Assembly: GCA_937884605.1 (NCBI GenBank)
Contig: CALGDM010000006.1
Span: forward strand, 310,001 to 374,000
Length of the DNA stretch: 64,000 bases
Source of the DNA: an uncultured Spiribacter sp.
Lineage (GTDB): Bacteria > Pseudomonadota > Gammaproteobacteria > Nitrococcales > Nitrococcaceae
Reading direction: 5' to 3'
In this document: positions 1-8,086 of the stretch, piece by piece
How the letters are laid out: each line of letters opens with the position of its first letter
Numbering within the stretch: the stretch's first letter is position 1
Program-made: the position numbers and the translations under genes
The notes under the pieces: generated by a model
Seen by the model: only the letters and a program-made list of their open reading frames with translations
What the model was told of the DNA's origin: nothing
Database searches by the model: none

Positions 1-892
1 AGTTCGCAAGGCCATCCGGGAACTGACTGGATGCCGAGTTGAGCAGCATGCGGGGGGTTTCGATGGAGTTGCCCGCCACAGCAACCGCCCGGGCCCGCTG
101 GCGCTGCTCGCGACCATCGGCGTCGAAGTACACCACGGCACTCACACGCCCACTGTTGTCGTGCTCGATGGAGGCCACCTGGGATTCGGGCCGCAGCTCG
201 ACATGACCCGTGGCCAGCGCCCGCGGAATCTCGGTATACAGGGTCGACCACTTCGCGCCGGTGGTGCAGCCCTGAAAACAGAAACCGCGCTGAACGCAGC
301 TGGCCCGGCCATCCCGCGGGACGCTGTTGATGGCCATATTGCCGGTGTGACAATGCTTGTAGCCAATGGCAGTGGCCCCGGCGTGCATGACCTTGAAGTT
401 GTTGTTGCCGGGCAGGCCCGGGATGCCATTGGTGCGGGTGACGCCCATCTTGTCCTCGGCCCGATCGTAGTAGGGCGCGAGGTCGTCGTAGTCGATGGGC
501 CAGTCCAGCAGGTTGGCGCCGGGGATATCCCCATACTCGCTGGCTGCACGGAACTCGTGGGGCTGAAACCGCAGGCTCGCGCCGGCCCAATGGACTGTGC
601 TGCCGCCGACCGCTTTGACGATCCAGGACGGCAGATTGGGAAAGTCGCGAGCCACCCGCCAGGTGCCGCTCGTGGTGCGATTATCGAGCCAGGCAAGCTG
701 CCCGAACGATGCCCATTCATCGGCAATGAATTCACCGCGGGTGTGTAGTTTTCCGGCCTCGAGGACAACGGCATCAATGCCTTTCTGGGCCAGTTCGTTG
801 GCCAGTGTGCCGCCGCCGGCACCGGATCCGATGATCACCACAACGCTGTCATCATCGTGGGCAAAGGTTGTCTGGTTATCGTAGTTATCCAT
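1..892 (-). CDS. GMC-family FAD dehydrogenase, large subunit (3' end outside the window)
   Basis: Translation from the ATG at 892 begins MDNYDNQTTF and runs open to the window edge, about 297 residues seen. Residues 18-28 give VVIIGSGAGGG, the GxGxxG dinucleotide-binding site of glucose-methanol-choline oxidoreductases, followed by a strand ending in a conserved Glu (VVLEAG). Further in are the family segment AVGGSTVHWAG and cysteines in the CVQRGFCFQGC segment, as in gluconate 2-dehydrogenase-type large subunits. A Shine-Dalgarno GAGGAG lies 8 bases before the start, 12 bases after the stop of the Tat-exported small subunit. It has no signal peptide of its own, so export by riding on that partner is likely. 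The oxidised sugar, polyol or alcohol cannot be named. A cytochrome subunit may lie beyond the left edge. Confidence 0.87.
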   Translation of the reverse strand, partial: MDNYDNQTTFAHDDDSVVVIIGSGAGGGTLANELAQKGIDAVVLEAGKLHTRGEFIADEWASFGQLAWLDNRTTSGTWRVARDFPNLPSWIVKAVGGSTVHWAGASLRFQPHEFRAASEYGDIPGANLLDWPIDYDDLAPYYDRAEDKMGVTRTNGIPGLPGNNNFKVMHAGATAIGYKHCHTGNMAINSVPRDGRASCVQRGFCFQGCTTGAKWSTLYTEIPRALATGHVELRPESQVASIEHDNSGRVSAVVYFDADGREQRQRARAVAVAGNSIETPRMLLNSASSQFPDGLAN

Positions 893-904
893 CGTTCAAT
901 CTCC

Positions 905-1468
905 TCAGCCGTTCGTCCCGGGGACGGGTCCACTTGCGCTCGCCGGCAGGTCGGGCAGCCATGTCAGGTCATTGAAGCCCCGCGACAGGTACCCGGCGTC
1001 ACCAAGCTCGCCGCCGTAGCCGAAGTGGCGGAACGCCATTTCGTTGTTATAGAGCGATACAACCGCGGTGGATTGGACCTTTTTGAACAGGTCGGATCCG
1101 GCAATGGCGCGGACGTGCATGCCCTGCTGTTCCGCATCGAGCGCCAGCCAGTCGCCGCCGGCACGGTTGTCCAGCGCGGCGATGCCCGAGCGCATCGTCT
1201 CGGCCACGTTGGCATCCGCAGCGGCTGCATCGAGGTCTTTCACGACAAGCGCGTAAACCGCGTCCTCGAGCGTCGGATGAGGAAAGATATGGCGGGTCAG
1301 TGTGAGTAGAACCTCGCCCTGGTGGGCGTCGAGCTGCTGGAGCTCGAGTGCCCAGGACCGGGACGGGGCAAGGATAGCGATGGGCATGCTGGTCATCGCC
1401 AGCGTCCCCATCAGCGTCGAGCCACTGCCTTTGAGAAAGCGGCGACGGTTCATTGACTGGTCCAACAT
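905..1468 (-). CDS. Gluconate 2-dehydrogenase subunit 3 family protein (Tat-exported small subunit)
   Basis: 187 residues. The start at 1468 is chosen because AGGAGGAGAGG precedes it; a longer open frame to 1573 has no such site. The N-terminus MLDQSMNRRRFLKGSGS carries a twin-arginine signal (RRRFLKG) and a hydrophobic stretch ending near SRSWALE. The remainder fits the Gluconate_2-dh3 family: helical, with TLTRHIFPHP and ALDAEQQGMHVRAI. In known complexes this subunit pairs with a GMC flavoprotein and takes it through the Tat pathway to the periplasm. Here it is followed directly by the GMC gene. Family assignment is good; the substrate is unknown. Confidence 0.85.
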   Translation of the reverse strand: MLDQSMNRRRFLKGSGSTLMGTLAMTSMPIAILAPSRSWALELQQLDAHQGEVLLTLTRHIFPHPTLEDAVYALVVKDLDAAAADANVAETMRSGIAALDNRAGGDWLALDAEQQGMHVRAIAGSDLFKKVQSTAVVSLYNNEMAFRHFGYGGELGDAGYLSRGFNDLTWLPDLPASASGPVPGTNG

Positions 1469-1633
1469 GGTTGGCCTCTCCTCCTGTGTGAGCGTTGCGC
1501 ACGGGCATTCGCCCCGTGATTGGCGCCTTTCTCTGAAGCGCTCGTTTTGATTGTGTGATGCGTGATTGCTCATGGGGTAGTAGCGTGCTACTACAAACTA
1601 AAAAGAGATCCGATAAACAGCGAGGAGAGAGCG

Positions 1634-1939
1634 ATGTGCGAGGTTTACGCGTCAACGCCGCGGGAACGATACGACTCCAGCACCCGATCGGTACGGCTCA
1701 GCGGATTCGTCACCAGCATCCGGCTCGAGAACGAGTTCTGGTGGATCCTGGAGAAGCTCAGCGCCGAGCAGCACCTGAGCGTGCCGCAGTTCATCACTGA
1801 GATTCATGACGAGGTACTCGAGCGCCAGGGCGAGGTCAGAAATCTGGCGTCGTTGCTGCGGGTTTGCTGCGCCCGTTACCTGGAGCGCCAGATTCCCGAC
1901 GACACCACATCGGTCAGCGCGGTGGCGGAGAGTGGATGA
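1634..1939 (+). CDS. Ribbon-helix-helix domain protein, putative regulator
   Basis: 101 residues, starting at the ATG after GAGGAGAGAG. The core (SVRLSGFVTSIRLENEFW) is a beta strand followed by helices (WILEKLSAEQHLSVPQFITEIHDEV), which fits the PF13467-type ribbon-helix-helix family, whose members are small DNA-binding or uncharacterised proteins. It is divergent from the Tat/GMC dehydrogenase genes with a 165-base shared upstream region, so it may regulate them, but this is inference from position. It ends exactly one base before the stop codon of the convergent TSUP gene. Confidence 0.7.
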   Translation: MCEVYASTPRERYDSSTRSVRLSGFVTSIRLENEFWWILEKLSAEQHLSVPQFITEIHDEVLERQGEVRNLASLLRVCCARYLERQIPDDTTSVSAVAESG

Positions 1940-2680
1940 TCAGTCCAGAAAGAACAGCACAGTGGTAACGACACCCACGGCGACAATCCCGGCGCGCAGG
2001 ACCGCCGGTGGCAGGCGACGGCCGATTTTTGCACCGGCCATCCCGCCGATGCTCGCGGCGATGGCCATTGGCAGGACCTCGCTCCAGGCGATGGCGCCAC
2101 CGATGGCGTAGACGGTCACCGCGATCACGGTCAAAACCGCTGAGAGCAGGTTCTTGAGCGCGTTGGCCAGGCTCAGATCATCAACCCCCAGCAAGCGGAA
2201 GGCGGCCAGCATGACGATTCCCATGCCACCGGCAAAATAACCGCCGTAGATGCTTACGGCCAGCACGCCAAGGCGTCCCGGCAGGCCGTGGCCGTGGGTA
2301 AACCGACTCGATAAGGCCCGATGGATGCGCGGGCCTAGTGCGAACAGCCCGGTGGCAAACAAAAGCAGCCACGGCAGGATCGCGCTGAAAGCCTCATTGG
2401 GGGTAAGAAGCAGGAGACTGGCCCCCAGACTCCCGCCCAGCGCCCCCAGCACGATAACGGCAAGTAGCGTCATGCCGCGGGGCGCACGGATCAGGTCGCG
2501 GGATCCCCAGACACTGGCGAGGTACCCCGGCAGCAGGGTCGTCGTGCCCGTCGCATTGGCCATGACCGGCGGGACACCAACAAAGACCAACGCGGGCAGG
2601 GTGAGGAAGCTGCCCCCACCGGCCAGCGCGTTGATAACGCCGCCGCAGAGCGCGGCCGCTACCACGATCAGCAGGTCCAT
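1940..2680 (-). CDS. TSUP/TauE-SafE family membrane permease
   Basis: 246 residues, strongly hydrophobic, with about seven to eight predicted membrane segments. The N-terminal repeat motif GGVINALAGGGSFLTLPAL and the following MANATGTTTLLPGYLASVWGS are diagnostic of the TauE/SafE (DUF81) family. Family members export sulfite, sulfoacetate or related anions, or import or export other small anions; specificity cannot be read from sequence. It lies immediately upstream of nothing obviously functionally linked (kaiB ends 43 bases away on the same strand), so it could be the distal gene of the kai operon or be independent. Confidence 0.85.
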   Translation of the reverse strand: MDLLIVVAAALCGGVINALAGGGSFLTLPALVFVGVPPVMANATGTTTLLPGYLASVWGSRDLIRAPRGMTLLAVIVLGALGGSLGASLLLLTPNEAFSAILPWLLLFATGLFALGPRIHRALSSRFTHGHGLPGRLGVLAVSIYGGYFAGGMGIVMLAAFRLLGVDDLSLANALKNLLSAVLTVIAVTVYAIGGAIAWSEVLPMAIAASIGGMAGAKIGRRLPPAVLRAGIVAVGVVTTVLFFLD

Positions 2681-2722
2681 CAGGGCAGCGCCCAGGGCGG
2701 CTGGACCGCCAGCCGCGCCGAG

Positions 2723-3013
2723 TCAGCCTGCTTCAGCCTTCTGCACCAGCAGATCGGCGAGAAACCGCTCCAGGCGTTGTTCGTCGGAGAGATCGCCATA
2801 GAGCAAGGCGCCATCGCTTTGCTGATCGGCTTTCAGCAGCGAAGGCGTTGCAAACACGGAGTAGCTGAGCCCTGCCTGCGGTTGATCGAGGAGATCGACC
2901 TCGCGGGGCGTCAGGTCACTTCGTCCCAACCGCTCCAGCATGTTCGAGAGGTTTGCCCGCGCCCGGCGGCTACGCGGCGCGTCACCGGTCACAAACAGGA
3001 TGAGCAAGGGCAT
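2723..3013 (-). CDS. kaiB: KaiB-domain protein
   Basis: 96 residues from MPLLILFVTG. KaiB-family landmarks are present: the opening strand LILFVTGDAPRSRRAR, the central VDLLDQP, the strand FATPSLLK and the closing YGDLSDEQRLERFL. KaiB is a thioredoxin-like fold-switching protein that binds the KaiC CI ring. The start at 3013 has AAGAGG five bases upstream. An alternative start at 3046 (ATGACAACTAG) would overlap the kaiC stop by 11 bases and suggests translational coupling. Co-directional and downstream of kaiC. No kaiA is seen nearby. Confidence 0.85.
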   Translation of the reverse strand: MPLLILFVTGDAPRSRRARANLSNMLERLGRSDLTPREVDLLDQPQAGLSYSVFATPSLLKADQQSDGALLYGDLSDEQRLERFLADLLVQKAEAG

Positions 3014-3035
3014 CGGTGCCTCTTGCGAGGGTGTT

Positions 3036-4718
3036 CTAGTTGTCATTGAAGCCATCCCCGTGCTCCGGTTCCTCAATCTCCGGATCGCGCCGACGCCGGA
3101 TCCGATTGCGCCCCTGTTCATCGAAGCGCGCCGCCTCATTGTACTCCTCGGCCTCCAGCTCGAGCATCTCACTCAGGCGCCGACGTTCCTTTTCGGCCTG
3201 CGCGATGCGCTGCTCGAGATCGTTCTGGCGCTGTTGCCATTCCAGCCGTTTGCGCCGGGCCGTTGCCTCGTCTTCCTGCGCCTTACTGATGCGCGCGGTC
3301 CCCATCAGCACCTCGCCGCCATTTTCGTAGATCTCCGCAAGATCGAGACCTTCGTCACTCAGCAGTAGTTCTCGCTGCTGGTTGGAATGGCCCGATCCGC
3401 GGGATTTGACGATGGACAGCGACCGGTTCCGCTCGCCACCACGGACGTTGTAATCCAGCACGATCCAGCTGTCCGCGAGCGTCGAGATCTGCCCCTGGGT
3501 CGCTTCACCTTCGGGATCGCGAACCCCGCTAAGCGAGGTGAGGATAGTCGTTATGCCGCGGCGTCTGACCATGTCGATCAGGCGCTCGGTGGCAATCTCG
3601 GCGCCTTCCGTGGCACTGGCCTTGAGCAGCGCCGATATCGGATCGATCACCAGGCAGTCGGGATCGAAGTCATCAAGCAGACGCCGAATAGCAAGGAAAT
3701 GCTCGGTGACGCGGGCGGCATACGCGGACAGACTCTTAAAACGCACCCGGCCGGCAGCAATCGGATCGCGCAGGTTGATGCCCACCGAGTGGAGATTGCG
3801 CACATAAGGGCCTTCGAGCTCATCAAAACTGATATACAGCGTTCTCTGGCCGCGCGTGGCGGCGGTCTCTGCGAATCTGCCGGCCAGCGTGCTCTTGGCG
3901 GTTCCGGGGCGGCCCGAGATGAGCAGCGTCGACCCGCGATAGATACCGCCGCCGAGCAGCGCGTCGAGCCGGTCAACTCCCAGGCTGAGCCGCTCGTCAC
4001 TCGCTTCTATATTCTCGTTCTCATCGCCGTAGTGGTAGGGCAGTGCGACACCGTCATTATCGATGAGCATCGGCAGTTCATCGGTGACATGCCCAGAGCC
4101 GCGATACTTCGCGATTCGCAGCGACCGATTGAGTTGCTGGTCGACAATGCGCGCCGACAGTATGAGCGTGGCCGAAAGAAGGAACTCGATCCCCTCAAGG
4201 TGGAAAGGCTCGGTCCCGTCGTGGCGAGTCTTGCCAGTCAGCAGCAATGTCCAGCCGTTCTCGGCGCAGGCCTCGTCAACCCGCCGGATCTGGTTGATGG
4301 CAGCGTTGTGGTCGACCTGATGGCGCAGCAGTTGGTCGATACCATCGAACACGATCCATGCGGCCCCGGTCTGGCGGCTTGTCGCATCAACAATCGACAG
4401 CAGCCCCTCCAGATCGAATTCGCCCGCCGTCTCGGCACTGAGGCGGGGGCGGGCATCGATCACTGCCAGCGAGTCGGCATCGAGCAGGCTCGGGCCCCAG
4501 GTGAAGGCGGCGGCGTCGCGCCGGATCTGGTCCGGGGATTCTTCGAACGAGACGAACAGGCCGGCTTCACCGCGCTCGATGGCACGGGCAAGCACCTGCA
4601 GGGCCAGCACGGTCTTGCCGGCGGCGGCCTCGCCCAGCACCAGCGTCGTCTGACCGGCCGGCAGACCACCGCGGGTCACCCGATCGAGATCGGTGATACC
4701 CGTTATTCGTTTTTCCAA
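3036..4718 (-). CDS. kaiC: KaiC-family tandem RecA-type ATPase
   Basis: 560 residues with two KaiC domains. CI has Walker A GEAAAGKT (29-36), adjacent glutamates E59-E60 and Walker B WIVFDG (D125). CII has Walker A GRPGTAKS (269-276), D299-E300 where cyanobacterial KaiC has Glu-Glu, and Walker B CLVIDP (D359). The segment TQGQIST (407-413) aligns with the cyanobacterial autophosphorylation segment, keeping T407, S412 and T413 at the T426, S431 and T432 positions. Residues 475-535 form a charged coiled coil absent from the classical clock protein. The start overlaps the 3' end of the upstream EAL gene by 16 bases and the stop adjoins kaiB, so the three form an operon. Role here is unknown; clock, stress or signalling functions are known for non-cyanobacterial homologues. 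Confidence 0.93.
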   Translation of the reverse strand: MEKRITGITDLDRVTRGGLPAGQTTLVLGEAAAGKTVLALQVLARAIERGEAGLFVSFEESPDQIRRDAAAFTWGPSLLDADSLAVIDARPRLSAETAGEFDLEGLLSIVDATSRQTGAAWIVFDGIDQLLRHQVDHNAAINQIRRVDEACAENGWTLLLTGKTRHDGTEPFHLEGIEFLLSATLILSARIVDQQLNRSLRIAKYRGSGHVTDELPMLIDNDGVALPYHYGDENENIEASDERLSLGVDRLDALLGGGIYRGSTLLISGRPGTAKSTLAGRFAETAATRGQRTLYISFDELEGPYVRNLHSVGINLRDPIAAGRVRFKSLSAYAARVTEHFLAIRRLLDDFDPDCLVIDPISALLKASATEGAEIATERLIDMVRRRGITTILTSLSGVRDPEGEATQGQISTLADSWIVLDYNVRGGERNRSLSIVKSRGSGHSNQQRELLLSDEGLDLAEIYENGGEVLMGTARISKAQEDEATARRKRLEWQQRQNDLEQRIAQAEKERRRLSEMLELEAEEYNEAARFDEQGRNRIRRRRDPEIEEPEHGDGFNDN

Positions 4719-6835
4719 TTCGCGCTCCCTGATGATTCCACTAGGGGAAGTTGCCTCCCGCGCTCGAGAAGCCAGCGAAAGTCCTCGGCTTCCAGCGGCA
4801 CACTGTAATAAAAGCCCTGACCGAACTGAATGCCCATGGCCAGCAGTGCATCCCGTACGTCGGCGGTTTCGATGCCCTCGGCGATGATCTCTGCGTCGAG
4901 GGCGCGGGCGAGCCGCCGGACCGCTTCGACCAGATTCACGCTGAAGCTGTCCTGCGTCACCTGGCTGACGAATCCCTGGTCGATTTTGATTTCATCGAAC
5001 GGGTAATGCTGCAGGTAGAGCAGCGACGAGTAACCGGTACCAAAGTCATCCAGCGACAGGCGCACATTCATTTCACGCAGGACTCGCAATTGCTCGAGTA
5101 GCAGCGCTGACTCCTTGGCAAAAACGCTTTCGGTGATTTCCAGTGACAGCTGACAGGGTTCAATCCCCGACTCGTCGAGGATGGCCCGGACCCGCTCGGG
5201 GAAATGACCCGAGCGAAACTGCACCAGCGAGGCATTGACCGCAACGCGCACCAGATCCAGTCCCGCTTTGCGCCAGGCTCGCAGATGCTGGCAGGCGCGT
5301 CGCAGTGCCCAATCGCCGATCGGAGCGATGAGCTGGCTTTGCTCGGCGATGGGGATGAAAACGCCAGGCGAGATCAGCCCGCGAGTGGGATGATTCCAGC
5401 GCAGCAATGCCTCGGCGGACACCACCTCACCGGTGGCCATATCCACCTTCGGCTGGAAATGGACCTCGAACTCGTCATTTTGCAGCGCGCTGCGCAACTC
5501 TCGAGTCAGGCCGATTCGAGCCTGGGTTTCGGCCTCGAGCGACTCGCTGTAGGCGATCCAGGGCAGCGCTGACTCGGCACGGTGACGAAACAGCGCGCGC
5601 TCGGCCTCGCGCAGCAGGGTTTCGGCCGACCGTGGCGTGCGGTCGAGGTGGCTGCATCCCATCCTGATTGCGACATCAATCGCCACTCCGTCAAGCGCGA
5701 AGGGGCGCGACAGCCGTTCGATCAGATGCGCGAGCTGGGCCTCGGTGGACGTGTCCCGGGCGAGCTCGACATAGACTGCGCATTCATCGCCGCCGATACG
5801 GCCCGCCAGACTGGACTCGCCGGCTACCTCGAGCAGGCGCCGACTGAACTCCACCAGCAACCGGTCACCGCCCTCATAGCCGTAGGCATCGTTAATGTCC
5901 CGCAGACTGACGATATCGACCATCAGGACCACGCCGTTGTCGGGCCAGCCGTTGTCATCCAGCCAGCGCCGCAGTGCCTCGCTGAACCCGTTGCGTGTCG
6001 ATAATCCCGTTAATGGATCCTCCAGCACCGAGCTCGCGAGACTTTCCTGCGTGGCCCGCAGGGCGGCGGTATCCTGCTTGATGGCCACATAGTTGATGAT
6101 GGTCTGATCATCGTTCTCCAGTGGGGCAATCAACGTGTGCTCGCGGTAGGGATCGCCATTCTTGGGGCGGTTTTCGAGTTCGCCGACCCAAGTGTTGCCA
6201 GCCTCGACGGATTCCCAGATCTCCCGGTTGACCGTCTCGGGCGGGTTACCGGTGCTGAGGCGCGTCAGGGCGTCACCGACCAGCTCGTCGCGACGATAGC
6301 CAGAGCGGCGTTCAAATGCGGGATTGACGTATTCAATCTGCCCTTGGGTATCGGTGATGGCGATGGGCGCCGGATTGAGATGGGTGATCTGCATGAATTT
6401 GTGGACTTCATGCTCAAGTGAACGACGCTCGGTGATATCGGCGATAACGACCCCGACCTGAGTGCCGGGCCGGCCTGTGCCCTGCAGGGGGTGATAGCGG
6501 ACTTCGATCTCGCGCCATCCGAGAGTCGGGCTGTGGCGTTGCGTGCGATAGCCCTGGGGCTCGCCGGCCAGACAACGATCCAGCCTGTCTCGATAGAAGG
6601 TTTGGAAGGCTTCTTCACCCACTACTTCGGCAACATGGCGTCCTGGCAGGTCGTTGGCGGCTGCGCCATGAAGGCACTCGTAGGCGGCATTGACCCAGAC
6701 GTAGCAGTAATGATGATCGACAATCGCGCAGCCATTGTCGCTCGCCTCGAGTAGCGTGTGCAGATTGGTCTCATCGGGCATTCCATTGCGAGTGCCATCG
6801 ATGTCGGTCATGGGGTGATACGCCTGATCCTTCAT
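4703..6835 (-). CDS. PAS-PAS-GGDEF-EAL cyclic-di-GMP phosphodiesterase
   Basis: About 710 residues. Two PAS domains (about 25-140 and 150-260) precede a GGDEF domain (270-430) and an EAL domain (440-690). The GGDEF signature is GGDEC (348-352) and the metal-binding DxDxFK segment is degenerate (DIVSLRDIND), so cyclase activity is doubtful. The EAL domain has EALLRW (E475), NASLVQF, EITES, DDFGTG (596-601) and the catalytic Lys in EIKIDQGFV (about 617), so it should hydrolyse c-di-GMP. No membrane segment is seen: a cytoplasmic sensor. First gene of the kaiC-kaiB operon, overlapping kaiC. The start is uncertain: the ATG at 6835, another at 6811 and a TTG at 6880 all lack a good ribosome site. 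Confidence 0.9.
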   Translation of the reverse strand: MKDQAYHPMTDIDGTRNGMPDETNLHTLLEASDNGCAIVDHHYCYVWVNAAYECLHGAAANDLPGRHVAEVVGEEAFQTFYRDRLDRCLAGEPQGYRTQRHSPTLGWREIEVRYHPLQGTGRPGTQVGVVIADITERRSLEHEVHKFMQITHLNPAPIAITDTQGQIEYVNPAFERRSGYRRDELVGDALTRLSTGNPPETVNREIWESVEAGNTWVGELENRPKNGDPYREHTLIAPLENDDQTIINYVAIKQDTAALRATQESLASSVLEDPLTGLSTRNGFSEALRRWLDDNGWPDNGVVLMVDIVSLRDINDAYGYEGGDRLLVEFSRRLLEVAGESSLAGRIGGDECAVYVELARDTSTEAQLAHLIERLSRPFALDGVAIDVAIRMGCSHLDRTPRSAETLLREAERALFRHRAESALPWIAYSESLEAETQARIGLTRELRSALQNDEFEVHFQPKVDMATGEVVSAEALLRWNHPTRGLISPGVFIPIAEQSQLIAPIGDWALRRACQHLRAWRKAGLDLVRVAVNASLVQFRSGHFPERVRAILDESGIEPCQLSLEITESVFAKESALLLEQLRVLREMNVRLSLDDFGTGYSSLLYLQHYPFDEIKIDQGFVSQVTQDSFSVNLVEAVRRLARALDAEIIAEGIETADVRDALLAMGIQFGQGFYYSVPLEAEDFRWLLERGRQLPLVESSGSANWKNE

Positions 6836-6890
6836 GAGGTTTGATGTGATCAGAGTGCCTTGCTTGGCGCCGGCTGGCAAAGGAACCGGT

Positions 6891-6920
6891 TTGCACTTAT
6901 CAAAAAAATTGGTCTAGAGT
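6891..6920 (+). promoter_or_regulatory. Putative sigma70 promoter for the betaine-type binding protein
   Basis: TTGCAC at 6891-6896 and TAGAGT at 6915-6920 are separated by 18 bases in an A/T-rich patch between the divergent EAL and binding-protein genes. It would give a leader of about 135 bases. Pattern match only. Confidence 0.4.
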
Positions 6921-7061
6921 TAAACAAGGCTGGATGCCTGATCGGGCAACTTTCCTCCCGCTAGACCGCATGGACTCCGTCTTTTCTGCTGCGCAGGCAC
7001 CAGCCCATGAACCGAATCCTTGAGACGGAATGGTCAAACGCAAGGAAAAAGGAGCATACGT

Positions 7062-8024
7062 ATGAATAAGCGTTCCCTATACGCTTTCGCATTGACCGGC
7101 GCGCTGGCCCCGATGGCTGCGAACGCCGAGTGCGGCGAGATTTCGGTCGCTGAGATGAACTGGACCTCGGGCGGCATCATCACCGGTGTTACCGAGTTTC
7201 TGCTGACGCAGGGCTACGGCTGTGATGTGACCGTGGTGCCGTCGGCGACGACCACTGCCATCACTTCGCTGGCGGAAAACAACGAGCCGGATATTGTTCC
7301 GGAGCTCTGGCCAAACGGTGCGCCGGCGTATTACGACCTTGCCGAACAGGGCAAAGTGGTCAAGGCTTCCGATGTCTTCAGCGAGGGCGCAACCGAGCAC
7401 TGGCTGGTGCCGGGCTTTCTGGTTGAAGAGCATCCGGAGCTTGCCACCGTCGAGGGGATTCTGAACAACCCGGAGCTGGTCGGCGGGCGCTTCCACAATT
7501 GCCCGGATGGCTGGGGTTGTCGCATTGCCAACGACTCGTTGGTTGAGGCGTTCGATCTGGAAGGTAACGGCATCGAAGTGTTCAACCATGGGTCGGGTGA
7601 GACCCTGCAGGCGGCGCTGGTCTCAGCCGCCGAAAATGAAGAACCCTACTTTGGCTATTACTGGGGCCCCACCGCGCCGCTGGGTCAGTACGACATGGTC
7701 AGTGTCGATATGGGACCGGTTGATCAGCAGGCCTATGAGTGCAACCAGGATGTCGACTGTAATGAGGTCGGTAAGACCGGTTGGCCGGCGGCTCCGGTGT
7801 TCAATGTGGTTACGAGCGATCTCGCCGAGCGCGAGCCGGAAGCCTTCGAGCTCATGCAGCATGTGACGTTCGAGAATGACACCATGAACGGGCTGCTGGC
7901 CTGGCATGCGGACAACAATGCCACCATCGACGAAGCCGTCGTGCACTTCCTGCAGAACAACAGTGACGTGTGGATGGACTGGGTGAGCGAAGATGCCCGC
8001 GCCAACCTCCAGGGTATGTTCTAG
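7062..8024 (+). CDS. Orphan glycine-betaine/proline-type ABC substrate-binding protein (OpuAC/ProX family)
   Basis: 320 residues. The ATG at 7062 follows AAGGAG; translation starts MNKRSLYAFALTGALAP and a signal peptidase site is likely after MAANA. The mature protein has OpuAC-type features: VAEMNWTSGGIITGVTEFLL, PELWPNGAPAYYDLAEQGKV and GYYWGPTAPLGQYDMV, rich in aromatic residues that form the quaternary-amine cage in this family. It contains several cysteines (CPDGWGC, CNQDVDC) that could form disulfides in the periplasm. No permease or ATPase gene is adjacent and a strong terminator follows, so it is monocistronic. The ligand could be glycine betaine, choline or a related osmolyte. Confidence 0.85.
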   Translation: MNKRSLYAFALTGALAPMAANAECGEISVAEMNWTSGGIITGVTEFLLTQGYGCDVTVVPSATTTAITSLAENNEPDIVPELWPNGAPAYYDLAEQGKVVKASDVFSEGATEHWLVPGFLVEEHPELATVEGILNNPELVGGRFHNCPDGWGCRIANDSLVEAFDLEGNGIEVFNHGSGETLQAALVSAAENEEPYFGYYWGPTAPLGQYDMVSVDMGPVDQQAYECNQDVDCNEVGKTGWPAAPVFNVVTSDLAEREPEAFELMQHVTFENDTMNGLLAWHADNNATIDEAVVHFLQNNSDVWMDWVSEDARANLQGMF

Positions 8025-8048
8025 CGTCTGCGGTGAATGATGCTTGAA

Positions 8049-8083
8049 GGCGCCGGGGCGGGTTGTCCCGGCGCCTTTTTTTT
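8049..8083 (+). terminator. Rho-independent terminator
   Basis: A 9-bp perfect stem GGCGCCGGG/CCCGGCGCC with a 9-base loop is followed by eight T residues. It lies 25 bases after the binding-protein stop and just before the convergent alcohol dehydrogenase stop. Confidence 0.93.
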
Positions 8084-8086
8084 GGG

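Noticed and set aside
2723-3013. A kaiA gene near kaiBC
   Set aside because: Neither strand between 1 and 9700 encodes a KaiA-like protein; neighbours are a TSUP permease and an EAL protein.
3387-4808. 473-codon open frame antisense to kaiC
   Set aside because: The KaiC frame is certain from its Walker motifs; the antisense frame is a shadow.
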